Assembly: GCA_032629725.1 (NCBI GenBank)
Contig: JAFEVB010000015.1
Coordinates: 434,001 to 498,000 of the forward strand
Length of the DNA: 64,000 nucleotides
Source: Gremmenia infestans
Taxonomy: Eukaryota; Ascomycota; Leotiomycetes; Helotiales; Hamatocanthoscyphaceae
Direction: 5' to 3'
Positions 1-12,260 of this stretch are shown piece by piece. The notes under the pieces are model-generated. The model had not been told where the DNA came from. It ran no database searches and worked only from the letters and a program-made list of their open reading frames with translations. The translations under genes and the position numbers were made by a program. The stretch's first letter is position 1. The number at the start of each line of letters is the position of its first letter.

Positions 1-2595
1 TGGTCAAGATGCTGTACAGGGCTTTGCTGCGTCAGAAGGCATCTTCATTTTCGAACGCATCACCCACATATTTCCCTTCTATCGTGTATTGTTGGGAAAC
101 AGAAGGATGATATGTGGGGTCCTCGGGTTGATTGCTTCTCCATTTCAAAACTAGAACAATCAGTTCATACTTCAACTCCAAGGGAATAATAACTCTGACA
201 CATTCTGGAGAAACCCCAAAGTACAGAAAAATGGCTTTCGTGAGTACGTTGCCGCCAGAAACATTAGAATGAAATGTCTATTTCTACTTCGAGTACAAGT
301 AACTCCTAGACTTGAATACTAAGCCGAATCAAGTTGGAAAGGAAATGCAACGCGCCATTACTTAGCTCCGGGGAAGATGAGCCGAATTTGCTAAGAGATG
401 AGAAGTGGACAAAATCCACTGAAATAAAGGCACTTCCTTTATTTAGACATCAGAAGAAAGCGCTTACAAGAAGTGCAGATACGATAACAGCAAAGGAAAA
501 TGCCAGGAGATATTCAATGCTGTAGCAACCATAGCGTACTACAGTATAATCAACTCCTTCTGCATCACAAACACCGCATGTGAATATTGAGCCTTCGTTT
601 GTTCAGCTAACCGCCCACCAGCATATTTTTGCTCTTTTCGTTGGCTTTTGCACTTCATCATAGGCTAAGAAGAGTAACGAAATAGCTGGATTATCAGCTG
701 TCATGTCAACCCTCAAGCTATGCTCATGATTGAAAATTATATTGCAGCTTGCGAAAATACCCACCAGCATCCCATAAGGTTATGTTGTGCTTTGCTCGGA
801 GGTCTGGGACGATTATAAGGAAAGAGCAAGGTCTAGCTCGGTTCAAACGAGAAGAGATGAGATAAGATTGCAAGGAACTATTTTGAAACAAGGCATGAAA
901 TCATTTGAGTGAATGAAAAGGGATCTTGACAGCAAAAATCAAGTATGCGACGATATATTGGAAAGACTGTTCCTCTTACTATGTGCCATGTTGGAGTCGA
1001 TCTCGTCGCTATCTGTGATTGAGACGTTTGCAAAGTTTTGAGCAATAGCGTTGCTACGGGCTTGATCAAATTGCTGACCCCCGTTATGATGGTGTTTCGA
1101 AGCGATTTGCTGTCGAATGCGAGATTATTTTCTGACTTGCCATGAGTACATGAGAGGATTTTGTTTTTGTTCATTCAATTTTACGCTAGCCCTAGTCCGC
1201 TCTTAACAACTTTACCTTACCCCCGGCGGTCGGTGTCTTCTTGACCGTCTCGAACTCCAATAGTCTTAAATAGTGACCTGAGAAGTTGACTCAAATCACC
1301 TTGCACAATTCCATGCCCCCCACGTATATATAAATAGAAATTTGCTTAGTCTAACAGAGTTAGTAAGCCTGCTAGTTCTGGAAAGTGTTTGTCTGCAAGA
1401 GATTAACTAATGTGACAGCAGCTGAGTGTTATACTCCTCTGGCACCATATTCTACCTTACTTCAAATAGAAATCCATTTATCCACTTCTACTACCCATGC
1501 TTACACCGTTAGTAAGCACGAGCAGCGCCAACACAAGTAGTATAAAAGCTTCATTCTCGACTTTGAGCAAATGACCACGATACAGACATACTCGCCAAGA
1601 AGCCTTAAAGAAAACAGATCCGAAGTCAGAAGCAAGCTCTTATATACATGCATAAATGCTTTCCCACCGACAATCGATTAGCAGAGCTTCAACATTAAAA
1701 AGGGCAGTCCCCTCATTCATTCATTCATTCACTCATCCACTAAGAATGAAAGAAATCGACCGAACAGAACAAGTTGACAACAGAAGCCCCATAGACAGCA
1801 CGTACCACCTATTCCTGACACCTCGATGCATGTCCACCCGCCGGTGAAAATGATGCATCCTATGTCGCGCTGACTCTCAAATCAACTACTCTGCAGCGAT
1901 AAATCAAATCAGATCATCTTTCCCACGCACAGAAATTTTCGACTCTCTCTGATGCATAAACTTTGGAAAACCATCATTCGTCAAGAAACAACAGAACCGA
2001 ATTTATAATCACAACCACTACTTCCACCAAGCCCTTCCTTCCCAAAATACCATATAGTACCCCCTTCCCCCCCCCATTTGAAAAAGTCAGTCAATTCAAC
2101 ATCCCTCATCACTCTCAAGTCTAGCAAGAAACGCATGTAAATAAGACAAAAGATACCTAAATACATACGTTTTTTTCAACCAAAAACCCGAAGAACCAGA
2201 ATACTAGACTCCAGAATCGAGCAAACTATAACTCAACCATCTTTTCCTAATGTTAACAAGGCCGTAAAATACTATACTATAGGAGATAAAGACAAAAAGA
2301 AATTATAATTGGAAAAGGCCATCTAGTTATCTATGTATCTATCCACACACCTCAAACACCCAAAACCTCACACGAGTCAATTTCTCCCAAGCAAGGTTTA
2401 TTAAAAAAAGATTCTCATTGTGTGAGTTTATGGTATCTCAAATCATATATGCCGACCAAGCCGAAACTTAAACCCAAACTTAAGCATCCCTCCATCCATG
2501 CAGACAATCTCGCTCTAGCCAGAAAACAAAAACGCCATCCCACCGAATATCCAAACCCCGAATCTCTTCTATGTACCTGTCTTCCTCCCCATACA
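1..2595. other. gene-poor left flank, 3' side of the BCAS3-like gene
   Basis: No reading frame here has the length, composition or splice structure of a gene. The stretch is AT-rich, with a TATA-like run near 1325-1335 and a short ATTC repeat near 1715-1730. The last few hundred bases before 2596 should hold the 3' UTR of the minus-strand gene. A short open frame enters from the left edge (about 2-172, plus) but I could not tie it to a family. Confidence 0.5.
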
Positions 2596-5500
2596 TCAAA
2601 CACGTTGAGAAGCGAAATCAAGCACTTCACAATCATCCTCGAAAAAGCCTTCCTCATCTACAGCGTCAGCTTCCTTGCTCACTCCCTTGCGTCTGCGCGT
2701 CGTCACGACGATTTCCTCCCGATCCTCATTGTTGTCTTTTACACTGAGGATGCGTTCTATGGCGGACGTTGGGAGGGCGCGGTGGTCGGTCGGGGAGTCG
2801 GAGTCTTCGTCCAGTGCGTGGACCGGCCCAACGTCGAGCTTAGTGGTTTTAATGGGGCCGCCAAATGCCCATGGTGCGTTTGTGAAGGGTTTTGAAGCTG
2901 ATGCTGGTGCTGGTGCTGGTGCTGCTGCAGCTTTGGCGAGAGGCGAGACCAGAACTGAGACTGAAGGCGAAGAAAATGGAGCTTCGTCATGGGAATATAC
3001 GTGTAAGCCTACTCGTCTATCGGTGTGAAATGGTTGGTACGGCGCATTGGACTCGATTTCTGCTTGAGGGATTGATGACTCTGTTCCATGCTGGCGAGGA
3101 GTATTCTGAGATTTCCATTGAGTGTCTTCGACATCTCGCTCCGTAAGCTCAAGGTCACCTGTCTGGTTCAAGTCTCGCAACATTTCTGGTACGACTTTGA
3201 GGTTTGGTAGTGACGGAGCTCGGAATTCAATAAACTTTGCTCCCCGAGAAGCCTTCTGCTGATCTGCAGGTCGGTCTGCTCTCCGATTCTTAATCGTATA
3301 GAATCTGACAATCCCTCCGCCGACTACAATAACATAATCACTTCTCTTGCGATCCAAGAGTAGAATACAGCCACGACTCGGAATAACTGTGCTACTTGGG
3401 AGATGCAACTTGTTACTTGCTGATTTCCGCATCTCATTCATCCTCCCAGTGGCAGCTCCAACGGATCGGCTAATACCTGCAGCCAAAACCTGAGTTCCAT
3501 GTCCTGCTTGCGCCGTCATCGTCTTGGCAGAAATTCCTGTGCTACTTCGACGACGGCGGTTCACTAAAGGCATTGCAGCAGTCCAAAGGGAGTTCACGGC
3601 ATTCGTAGCTACACCAGAAGCCGTGATAACTGGCCCAACAGGCTCACTAATGGATTCAGCGGGTTGAGCGGCAACCCTCCGACGCGGGGGTGGCCAGGTG
3701 AAAGCGCTCGCAGGTAAATCAAGGACATGAACCGTTCCAGGTTCAGTGACCATTGCAGCACGCTCACCATGCGGCGAAGTCCACACGACATCCACAATTC
3801 TGGCGATTGTCATTCGCGAGAACTGGGCAATTTGCCTTACATGGGGCCCTTTGTTTTCAGATCCTTGGAATCCACCCTTCAGGAAAGAAGACTTCGCATA
3901 TTGCAGCCTCATGAGATCCCAAACAGATTGTATATCACCTTTACTACTTGCTGTGAAAAGCGCTAGACCACTAGGAGCGAAAGACAAAAAGCTACACCCA
4001 TGAGGGATCTTGAATGTCGCAAGCGGATGAGGCGAAGAAGCAGATGCGCTGTGATGAGCCAGAGAGTCCAAGTCTAGAATAGACACCAACCCAGGATCTT
4101 TGGCAACTGCTGGCGCCTGGGTAGGAGCGCCGTGGGTAGGTGGGAATTGGTGTCCCAAATTCTGGGCCTGATACGTGATAGGCCCGTTTGCAGGTTGATT
4201 TTGAGTAGACCTATTCCAATAATGATTCCAGACCTGTGCACCCTGCTTCCCGATTTGTTTTCCAATGTATGTTGAGCCTTCGATGAACTTCTGCGTCCCA
4301 GCTTGCATAATTTGCTTTACCATGCTTTCACCCCCTGGAGTCTCCACTAAGCAGTTCACAGATGGTAACTGTGGCGGAGCGTGTGAATATAGACCTGGAA
4401 CCTTGGCTGCGGGTGGAATTCCTGGAACTGCAGCACGCAGAGACGCCTGAGAAGATGGAGCTGAAGGACAATAGGCGAGCCATCGACCGTTCAGGGATAA
4501 GATGGACGCCTTGTACTGCTTCCGCTCCACAGTTTCCGTCGAGTACCAGTCGCCATCAGCCAGGCCGTTCAGACCAGTCGAATCAACAGAGACACCGTGT
4601 TGAACAGCAGTCCAGACTTTACCAATGCACCTGAAATCCCCTAAGGCAGTGGGATGGGCGGCATTCTTGCGAAAAATCCAGGTCTCTCCCGTTGAGCCAG
4701 ATGCCACCACAACATTACCTCCATCAGCACGAATAGTGAGTGCTCCTGATGGAGGGGGTGCCTTGAACAATGGACTCGTGGTTGATATTGGAAGAAGGGT
4801 TTTAGGAACCGAGAGCAAAGTCCCTATATGCTGTTTTGTGCCAAGAGAATATACTTCGACAGTTGTCTGATAATACTCAATCAAGTCGGCGTCCTGAATT
4901 GATGCGCCGGGAATCCGGGGTGATCCTCGAGCACTTTCGTTTTGAATGGCAGAATTGTAATCTGACGAGGGGCCAGCCTCATCGCTACTCGATGTATCAG
5001 TCGACCAGACGGGCCCATGCACGACGAGAGCAACCAAAGAATGTGGCTGATGATTCTTTCCAGGAACACTCCAAGGTAGGATTTTCGCGTTGTACACGCC
5101 ACCGCGAAGTCCATCAAGAGTAGTAATTTTATTGAGGCCCCGCTTGGTAACAGAATATATGTTGATTCCGCCTTCATACCCAGTTATCAGAACTTTCTCT
5201 GTGTGCTTTGATGAATCTTGAGACGTCACGCTGTCGAATCCGCAAAAATAACCACTCTCTCCAGGAACAAGACCAGGCCCAGGGGGAGAAAGTAGGAGAT
5301 TCGCATCAGGCGCTCCATAGAAATGAGCTTGGGCTTGATGGGGGAGCGGTGGGGCGTGTGGATAACGCTGGGGTGGCGAATACATCGAGCTTCGACGGGG
5401 AGCGTAAGAAGATACTTGCGATCTATGTTCATCAGAGACGTGTGGAAAGTTGCCATCCATTTGATAGCTTAAAGGTCTACGCCGGTTTGAAGGGGGAGAT

Positions 5501-6123
5501 GATGATGGCACATGGCCATTAGGCAACCCTCTTTGTTCTCTTGTTGTCCATCCGAAACTAGCAAGCCTCTCCTCATAAGAAGATGGCAAAGTCGGTGGTG
5601 ACTCCCCGAGGTTTATCAAATTGCTAGGGGAGCTGGAATAAGATGGAACGTTCTTTGCCCACTCATTTGTGTTCTGCGAGGCCGACTGGGTGATCGCGGC
5701 CGATGATAGGGCGTCTAATAAAGGAGAAGTGACAGGATTTCCATTTCCATTACCATTTCCATTTTCGTTTGCTTGGGATGCTACTGGCTTCATCTCGGGT
5801 GGTTGAACGGGGATCGCAGATGCAGATGCCTTTGCATTCTTGTTCCTATGCAATGGTTGTGTTATTAGCAATCAGCTTGCCCGAGCAGTTAGACGGCTAG
5901 TCAGACTACTGTATTGTGAATCAAATACGCACGACATTTTGACAGCATTTTTCGTCACTGCTGCCAGTATCCCACCGCTGGCAGTATCCTTCTCCTTCCC
6001 ATTCTTCTTCCAGTTCTTTGTAGAGACCGGCACTCCAGATGGGGAGGCTTTCGGAGTCAGCTTGCTTGGCTGGTTGCTCCCGCCCGAAGTGTTGTTGTTA
6101 TCTTGGTCGGACGAGGGGGGCAT
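2596..6123 (-). CDS. BCAS3-family WD40/beta-propeller protein
   Basis: Two exons, 5933-6123 and 2596-5845, give 1146 residues. The 87-nt intron has donor GTGCGT, a GCTAATAAC branch site and a CATAG acceptor, and joins KMS to NKNAK in frame. After a low-complexity Ser/Pro/Asn-rich N-terminus (first ~230 residues) comes the propeller region. It contains GYEGGINIYSV and, later, the BCAS3-type stretch with HGCSFLSFAPSGLALFTAS and the SVWDL repeat end; the C-terminal third is low complexity and acidic. BCAS3 and Atg18-like relatives are linked in animals to phosphoinositide binding at autophagic membranes; whether the fungal protein does this is inference. The family call rests on the blade motifs and total size, which suit fungal BCAS3-domain proteins. 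Confidence 0.8.
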
Positions 6124-7168
6124 TCAAATGGCGATAGAGGATCCTTCGCTCCCTTGGATACTCGAAAGGTATTCCAAGGTGCGGGAATCTTAGGAGAGGG
6201 TCGCAGGGGCGATCGGGGGAGTGGGCGCTTGTCCCGCTTGCTTCCTGAACAGCCAGAATTCAGGAGAGGGCGGGGCAGGCGAAGCGTGAGATGTGTTGGT
6301 GCAAATACTAGGATTTGTATCGAGGGTGTAGAAAATGTGCGGGCTATATTCTGTCTAGTCGATGTTTTGTCTTGAGAAGCTGCAGTGCTTCCCTTTGTTC
6401 AGAGCTTCTCAGTGTTTGTGAGAAAGGCGGAGGGGAGTGGAGGGGAGAGGTTACGATAGAGGGGCAGTTGCTTGTCCGGATGCATCCATATTTAGCGTCA
6501 CTGCTCTAGGTACCCCTGATTCGCTGATCTGGATGATGGGGGTGGACGAGATGGATACAAATGACCGGGATTTACGATTATATGCATCTGCATCTGCATC
6601 CAGGGCAGGAACGCATACGATTGAATAACAAGTCAAGTTAAGTCAGGTACAGGAAGACTCTTTGTTGCACAGTCTCGTGCGGTGAGGGCCAAGTAATGTG
6701 ACTCGGTCAGAAAAACGCTTCGCCACTACAGTACCTGGCCTAGCTCACCAGCTTTCTTTTTAGCCCATCATATCATTGATCATAAGAGCGCGCGCAACGC
6801 GTCAGGTGTCTGAGAGCATGTATTCCACCAGGAATGTCAATTTTACTGCTGCTTGTGATGGAGAAAGATGGAATGACATAGAAAATTCTGGTAACAAGCA
6901 TCGTGGAGATTGTCGCAAATGCTTTAGCCCAATTCGCGAGACGAGGTGAACGGTTTTTGTACATTGCTTCGAATTGCTGAGGCTTCTGGAAGACATCGGG
7001 GTATATTACACAAATTCTCCGTCAAATCCACAGTCCACGAACGTGCCATATCAATGGCCCCGGCCCGGCTCTTCCAAAGGGTCGTAGCTTTCTCAAAGTA
7101 TTTGCACTTTCCGCGCCCAAATGATTCCCCCTTCATGAGACTGCGAATGCTGCCTCCAAGCTGAGGCC
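6124..7168. other. intergenic region between BCAS3-like gene and DPM2
   Basis: About 1 kb with no supportable gene. The part next to 6124 is the promoter side of the minus-strand BCAS3-like gene and is G-rich on the plus strand (6130-6460). The part next to 7168 is the 3' side of DPM2. Short open frames here overlap one another on both strands and lack protein-like composition. Confidence 0.5.
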
Positions 7169-7571
7169 TTACGCCTTCTTCTTTCCTGCCGCCTTTGCCT
7201 TTGCTGCTCTCTTCCTGTTGCTTCGAATCATGACTACGCTCAAGAACGATCCCACAACGGCCGAGGCCAAGAGGATAAGGATGACGGGAATGCGAATAGC
7301 CCAAACTCGAGGAGGGAAGACGTTCTGGAGAGGATGGTCCGAGTCGACGAAGGGCTGCACAATGCGAATTAGTCTCTGGCCATCACGTAAGGCAGATCGA
7401 CGGATCATATATACCATGAGAAGAGTCCAAATAGTGTAGTACAGAAACACAACAGACGCAGCGACGAGCATCGCGAGACCGACAAGTTTGTCCAGCTGTA
7501 AGATGAAGATGTTAGAACTTGTTGTGCACCACCACCACCTAATCGCATAAACATGAGGTTATCCATACCAT
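7169..7571 (-). CDS. dpm2: dolichol-phosphate-mannose synthase regulatory subunit DPM2
   Basis: Three coding exons, 7569-7571, 7415-7495 and 7169-7354, encode 89 residues, the usual DPM2 size. The first coding exon is only the ATG. The intron after it (7496-7568, GTATGG to TTACAG) leads into LDKLVGLAM, and a second 60-nt intron (7355-7414) precedes PFVDSDHPLQNVFPPR. There are two membrane helices, about residues 6-28 and 50-72, then a basic tail ending KAAGKKKA, consistent with ER residency. DPM2 stabilises and anchors the DPM1 catalytic subunit in the ER membrane; the complex makes the mannose donor for GPI anchors and for N- and O-mannosylation. The alternative, starting at an internal Met, would lose the first conserved helix. 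It is divergent from CWC22. Confidence 0.9.
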
Positions 7572-8026
7572 TGTGGCAATCAAAATCAAAGGAGTGTGGT
7601 GATTCAGAACCAAGAGACTGAAACTTGGATTTGCTGTGGTGGTGATGGAAGCTTCAAAGTTGCAAATAATTATTCTGGGATGGATTTTACGATCTGGCTT
7701 GACCTGGACTTTCTGTACGGTATCCTGGTCAAACTCTAATTTAGCGGTATTATTAGCGTGGTCGGGCCAAAACAAATTCATCGCATCGTCAAGGCCGCCA
7801 TGATTGACGAGAATCAACCATCAGCCTCACAACCTCAACCTCTTCCCATCGAATAGCCAGGCAGTACAATATCCGTTCGCGATCGGATATCTGGGTGTAG
7901 GCTGCTTCAGACGGCCCAAAACAGTGGTAGGCAGGCCTACAAGGGTCGGAAATCTCGAGACAGTTGCTACTCGAGATCCTCCCTGGAAATTCTCTTGCAC
8001 CTCGACATCGCGAATACGAAAAGACC
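7572..8026. promoter_or_regulatory. shared divergent promoter, DPM2 / CWC22
   Basis: The 455 bases between the two divergent start codons must contain both 5' UTRs and both promoters. No convincing TATA box was seen; the start of CWC22 has a strong context (ACCATGG). Confidence 0.5.
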
Positions 8027-10492
8027 ATGGAGGTCGAACCACCAGTGGCATCCGTTGAGAGGAACTTTGAGGAGATACCCAGCCGCAGAGCTTCTTCTCC
8101 ACGACGTGATCGGAATGGCCCCACCTCATCGAGCAAACAGTCTGCCCCGCGAGGTCGAGATACAGCTGTCGCGAAGCCTAAAACCGAAGAAGAGAAGCAG
8201 GCGATCGCGAAGGCTGAATATGAGAAACTCCTGACTATGCGCTCTGGCGGAACTTATATACCCCCGGCGCGATTACGGGCGCTGCAGTCTCAGATCACCG
8301 ACAAAACCAGCAAGGAATACCAGCGCATGGCCTGGGAAGCTTTGAAAAAGTCCATAAACGGTCTTATCAACAAGGTTAATGTATCAAATATCAAGCATAT
8401 TGTACCTGAGCTTTTCGGTGAGAACCTAGTCAGAGGGCGGGGTCTATTTTGCAGAAGCATCATGAAAGCCCAAGCAGCAAGTTTGCCTTTCACTCCTATC
8501 TACGCAGCCATGGCAGCTATTGTGAACACCAAACTCCCTCAGGTTGGAGAGCTCCTTCTCAAGCGCCTCATCAATCAGTTCAAAAAGGGGTTCAAGAGAA
8601 ACGACAAGGCCGTCTGCCTTTCTGCCACCACCTTCATCGCTCATCTGTGCAACCAGCAAGTAGCAAACGAGGTTATCGCAGCCCAAATGCTTCTGCTGCT
8701 TCTTCACAAGCCAACTGATGACAGTGTGGAGATCGCAGTGGGTCTGACCCGAGAAGTTGGACAGCATTTGGAGGAAATGAACAAGCAAATTGCCCTTGCG
8801 GTGTTTGATCAGTTCAGGAATATATTGCACGAGGCTGATATTGACAAGCGGGTGCAGTACATGATTGAGGTTCTTTTCCAGGTTCGGAAGGATCAGTACA
8901 AGGACAATCCAGCAGTTAAGGAGGAACTTGACTTGGTGGAGGAAGAGGACCAGATCACACATACAATTTCTTTAGATGACGAGATCGACGTCCAAGATGG
9001 TTTGAACATTTTCAAATTCGACGCAGAATGGGAAGAGCACGAAGAAGCATACCGACGCCTCAAGGCAGACATCCTTGGGGAGGGTAGTGATGACGAGGAC
9101 GACGAGGACGAAAGTGATGATAGCGAAGACGACGAGGAGAAGCAGGAGGAGAAGGCACTGGAGATCAAGGATCAGAGCAACACAGATCTTGTGAATCTCA
9201 GAAGAATTATTTATTTGACAATCATGTCCAGTATCGACCCAGAGGAATGTTGCCATAAGTTAATGAAGGTCAAGCTACCGGCTGGCCAGGAACCAGAGCT
9301 TCCGTCTATGATCATTGAGTGTTGCTCTCAAGAGAAAACCTACTCTAAATTTTATGGCCTCATTGGAGAGCGATTCGCGAAGATCAATCGCCTTTGGACC
9401 GAACTTTTTGAACAGTCGTTTGCTAAATACTACGATACCATCCATCGATACGAAACAAACAGACTCAGAAACATCGCGCGCTTCTTCGGCCATCTCATTA
9501 GCTCCAATGCTATTGGCTGGCATGTATTATCAGTTGTTCATCTCAACGAGGAGGAAACCACGTCGAGTAGCCGTATCTTCATCAAGATTCTTTTCCAGGA
9601 TTTGTCTGAAGCAATGGGAATGCCGAAGTTGCAACTCCGTCTCAAGGATGACGAATTGCGGCCGTTTCTTGGAGGTCTATTCCCTCATGACAATCCACGC
9701 AACACTAGGTTTTCCATCAATTATTTCACCAGTATCGGCATGGGCGCAGTTACCGAGGAGATGCGAGCATATCTTCAAAACCTACCTAAACCTGCCTTGC
9801 CTGCTCCACCTGTCGCAGCTGATGACGATTCAGAGTCGGGCAGTTCAGTGTCTAGTTACTCGTCTTACACCGGATCCTCTTACTCTAGATCCCGATCGCA
9901 CTCAGGTTCGCATTCGCCGTCTCGCACTCGTGCTCTAGATCGCGGACGCTCGATCTCCAGAACTCCCCCAAGAGGCAAGGGAAAAGAGAAGGCCAGAGGT
10001 CGGAGTTTGACCAGGTCCATCACAAGGTCTCTTACCCCGCCTCGTCGTACCACAAGGCGTGAATCGACTTCAATTACTCCTCCACGCAGAGGACGACGAG
10101 ATTCTAGCTATTCAAGGTCGCCGCCCCCAAGACGGGACACTCGTCGGGCTAGCTACTCTGTCACACCTCCTGTGAAGCGAGAGAGAGCCGTGAGCGATTC
10201 AAGATCCCCACCTCGCAAACGCAGGAATACCTCATCTGTTAGCGCAGCTCCTCGAAGACGTCAAAATATCAGCCTTTCAGAATCGCCGGCCCCACGCAGA
10301 GCCGCCAGAAGAGATAGTTATTCCGTTACCCCACCAAGAAAAGGCCGCCGGGACGATAGTGATTCGAGATCACCTCCTCCAAGACGTGGGGCTCGGCGGG
10401 ACGGTCGGTCAATTTCGCCGGCTGTGAAGAGGAGAAGGGATTACAGCGATTCAGCTTCCCCACCCCCAAAGCGAGGCAGGAGATACAGTTAG
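8027..10492 (+). CDS. cwc22: pre-mRNA-splicing factor CWC22
   Basis: Single exon, 821 residues; the start is the ATG at 8027 in context ACCATGG. After a basic disordered N-terminus comes the motif GGTYIPPARLRALQ, then an MIF4G domain (about 95-285, with LINKVNVSNIKHIVPELF and RGLFCRSIMKAQ). An acidic Asp/Glu/Ser linker follows at about 345-380, then the MA3 domain (about 390-505, starting LRRIIYLTIMSSIDPEECCHK). A long RS-rich tail fills the last ~220 residues with repeated TPPRR and SRSPPPRR units. CWC22 is an essential spliceosome component that binds eIF4A3 and is needed for the catalytic steps and, in many eukaryotes, for exon-junction-complex loading. Domain order and length match the family. 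The RS tail is unusually regular. Confidence 0.95.
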   Translation: MEVEPPVASVERNFEEIPSRRASSPRRDRNGPTSSSKQSAPRGRDTAVAKPKTEEEKQAIAKAEYEKLLTMRSGGTYIPPARLRALQSQITDKTSKEYQRMAWEALKKSINGLINKVNVSNIKHIVPELFGENLVRGRGLFCRSIMKAQAASLPFTPIYAAMAAIVNTKLPQVGELLLKRLINQFKKGFKRNDKAVCLSATTFIAHLCNQQVANEVIAAQMLLLLLHKPTDDSVEIAVGLTREVGQHLEEMNKQIALAVFDQFRNILHEADIDKRVQYMIEVLFQVRKDQYKDNPAVKEELDLVEEEDQITHTISLDDEIDVQDGLNIFKFDAEWEEHEEAYRRLKADILGEGSDDEDDEDESDDSEDDEEKQEEKALEIKDQSNTDLVNLRRIIYLTIMSSIDPEECCHKLMKVKLPAGQEPELPSMIIECCSQEKTYSKFYGLIGERFAKINRLWTELFEQSFAKYYDTIHRYETNRLRNIARFFGHLISSNAIGWHVLSVVHLNEEETTSSSRIFIKILFQDLSEAMGMPKLQLRLKDDELRPFLGGLFPHDNPRNTRFSINYFTSIGMGAVTEEMRAYLQNLPKPALPAPPVAADDDSESGSSVSSYSSYTGSSYSRSRSHSGSHSPSRTRALDRGRSISRTPPRGKGKEKARGRSLTRSITRSLTPPRRTTRRESTSITPPRRGRRDSSYSRSPPPRRDTRRASYSVTPPVKRERAVSDSRSPPRKRRNTSSVSAAPRRRQNISLSESPAPRRAARRDSYSVTPPRKGRRDDSDSRSPPPRRGARRDGRSISPAVKRRRDYSDSASPPPKRGRRYS

Positions 10493-12260
10493 TGGAGGGG
10501 ACCATGGCGCCGGGACACAATTTGTAATTTATAGCAAAGCAAGGCAGGCATCAGCCGGATCTGCAATAAGGTCCCCAACAGGACCTAATATTGGTTGTAG
10601 GGAATAGAATGACATATATCTTCCACCACACACCAAATCAATGATGGTTGTTTTTTCAGCTGGATACGTTCGAAGCCATACTGAATTATGCCAAAATATT
10701 CTTTCGGGAAGACTAGATTCCGGTGAGTCATGTGATTGATGTAGTACTAACGGTTTTATCAGCCCTCACGTCGGACGGGAGGCTTTTCCAGGGGTAGCCA
10801 AGAATTACTGGCTGAGAAGATGCAGAAGATACGAAGGAATAAACGTGTAAGTCCCACGAACTCGCCAATGGGGTTTAGCTTCATCGATTACCACATCAGC
10901 AGTTGGTTATGGAGTAAGTATGCGCTCATGTGGGGTGAGTTTCGGTCATTCAGATAGGTATTGACTGTACTTATACTATACTTGCTGTACGCACATATTC
11001 CGTCCTACAGAGTAGTACACACATGTACCCGTACCCGTACCACATACCGCATACGCACTAGGGGTGGGGCTAGGTATCTGCGCGGGAGGTCTAAGTAAAT
11101 ACTGTAAGTTACATAACATGTACAGTCTAAGTTGTGCCGGAACTTGGAAGTTGAAGCTGCTTACATATGTGATTCCGCTGATTGTCTCTCCGCCCAGACA
11201 GCGCTGCCCTGTAGTTTAATGTAGTAGTCGGCTAAACAATATCAGCCGTTTTATACTTTTGCTGTATGTTCGCGTTTGTTGGTCCATGGATATAAGGTTT
11301 TATGTAAATTACGTACTCGTAAAGTACTGAACAAAGTCGTTACTACAGTAGGTATACATTGCGAGTATGACCCGTAGGCCGTAGGCTGTAAGCTGTAGCC
11401 CTATAGACGATGGACGCCGTCAGCATCAGTTCGGCCATATTGATTTGACAGTGTGGACCTTCAAGGGCCTTGCACGTCGTCAGCTAAGGCGATCAGCTAC
11501 TTACGAGGTATACCTCCGACAGTCCGAGAGAGGATGTGTCGGCATGACAAAGATATATCTAAAATTGGGCAATTGGGCAAGATGCGCCTAAGCCTTCTTG
11601 GGCCAAGATGTCACTGAGTAAGCCTGGCTTCTGGATTACCAAACTGTATGGGGCGACGATCACACACCAATGATGGCATCGCATCCATTTCCAACAATTT
11701 GAGCCATATGAATATTAAATGGGACCGACGGCTCGCAGACAAGCTGACTGTCTGTCTGTGTCAGCCAACTTTTTCTCTTCTCTAACCCCTACCCCTACCA
11801 TACATACTGTACCCCTTTCCCCTTTTGGAGACGTGGAGATCATAAACGAATGATGTTCTAGAGCTCGGACTTTAAGCAATGTGCCGGTACTGTGTACTCG
11901 ACAGGAGATCTCGTTGCAACATGTCTGGCCTGAAGAAAGTCGTCCGTACAAAGTTGTAGCTTGAGTGAGTCGATTATTATCAGAGGACTGTCTGTGCCTC
12001 TGCACCACCCACCCTAACTGAGTTTGTGGAATCATGTAAGCAAATTGGATCGCGTACTTCAGCATCTATCTTTCTCTTTCTCTCTCACACTCACTCATAC
12101 AAGACAGATTAATACTTACCCATTGCGAGCACAGAGCTCTACGCCCTTCCGACGGCCGCCACCCCACCCGAGAATCCTCGAATTTGCCACGCGATACAGA
12201 CCGAATGGACGGGCCTAGTCGACACGTTCGTAGTACGATATAGGCAACCGCAGCGTGGTG
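10493..12260. other. 1.8-kb intergenic region
   Basis: No gene supported. It contains short direct repeats, for example CCGTA units near 11025-11040 and a run of GTAGG/GTAGC-like words near 11370-11400, plus a CT-rich stretch at about 12065-12095 just upstream of the next start codon. Open frames are short and overlap on both strands. Confidence 0.5.

Noticed and set aside
2..172. Open plus-strand frame entering from the left edge
   Set aside because: About 56 residues before a stop, with no recognisable motif; cannot be told from chance.
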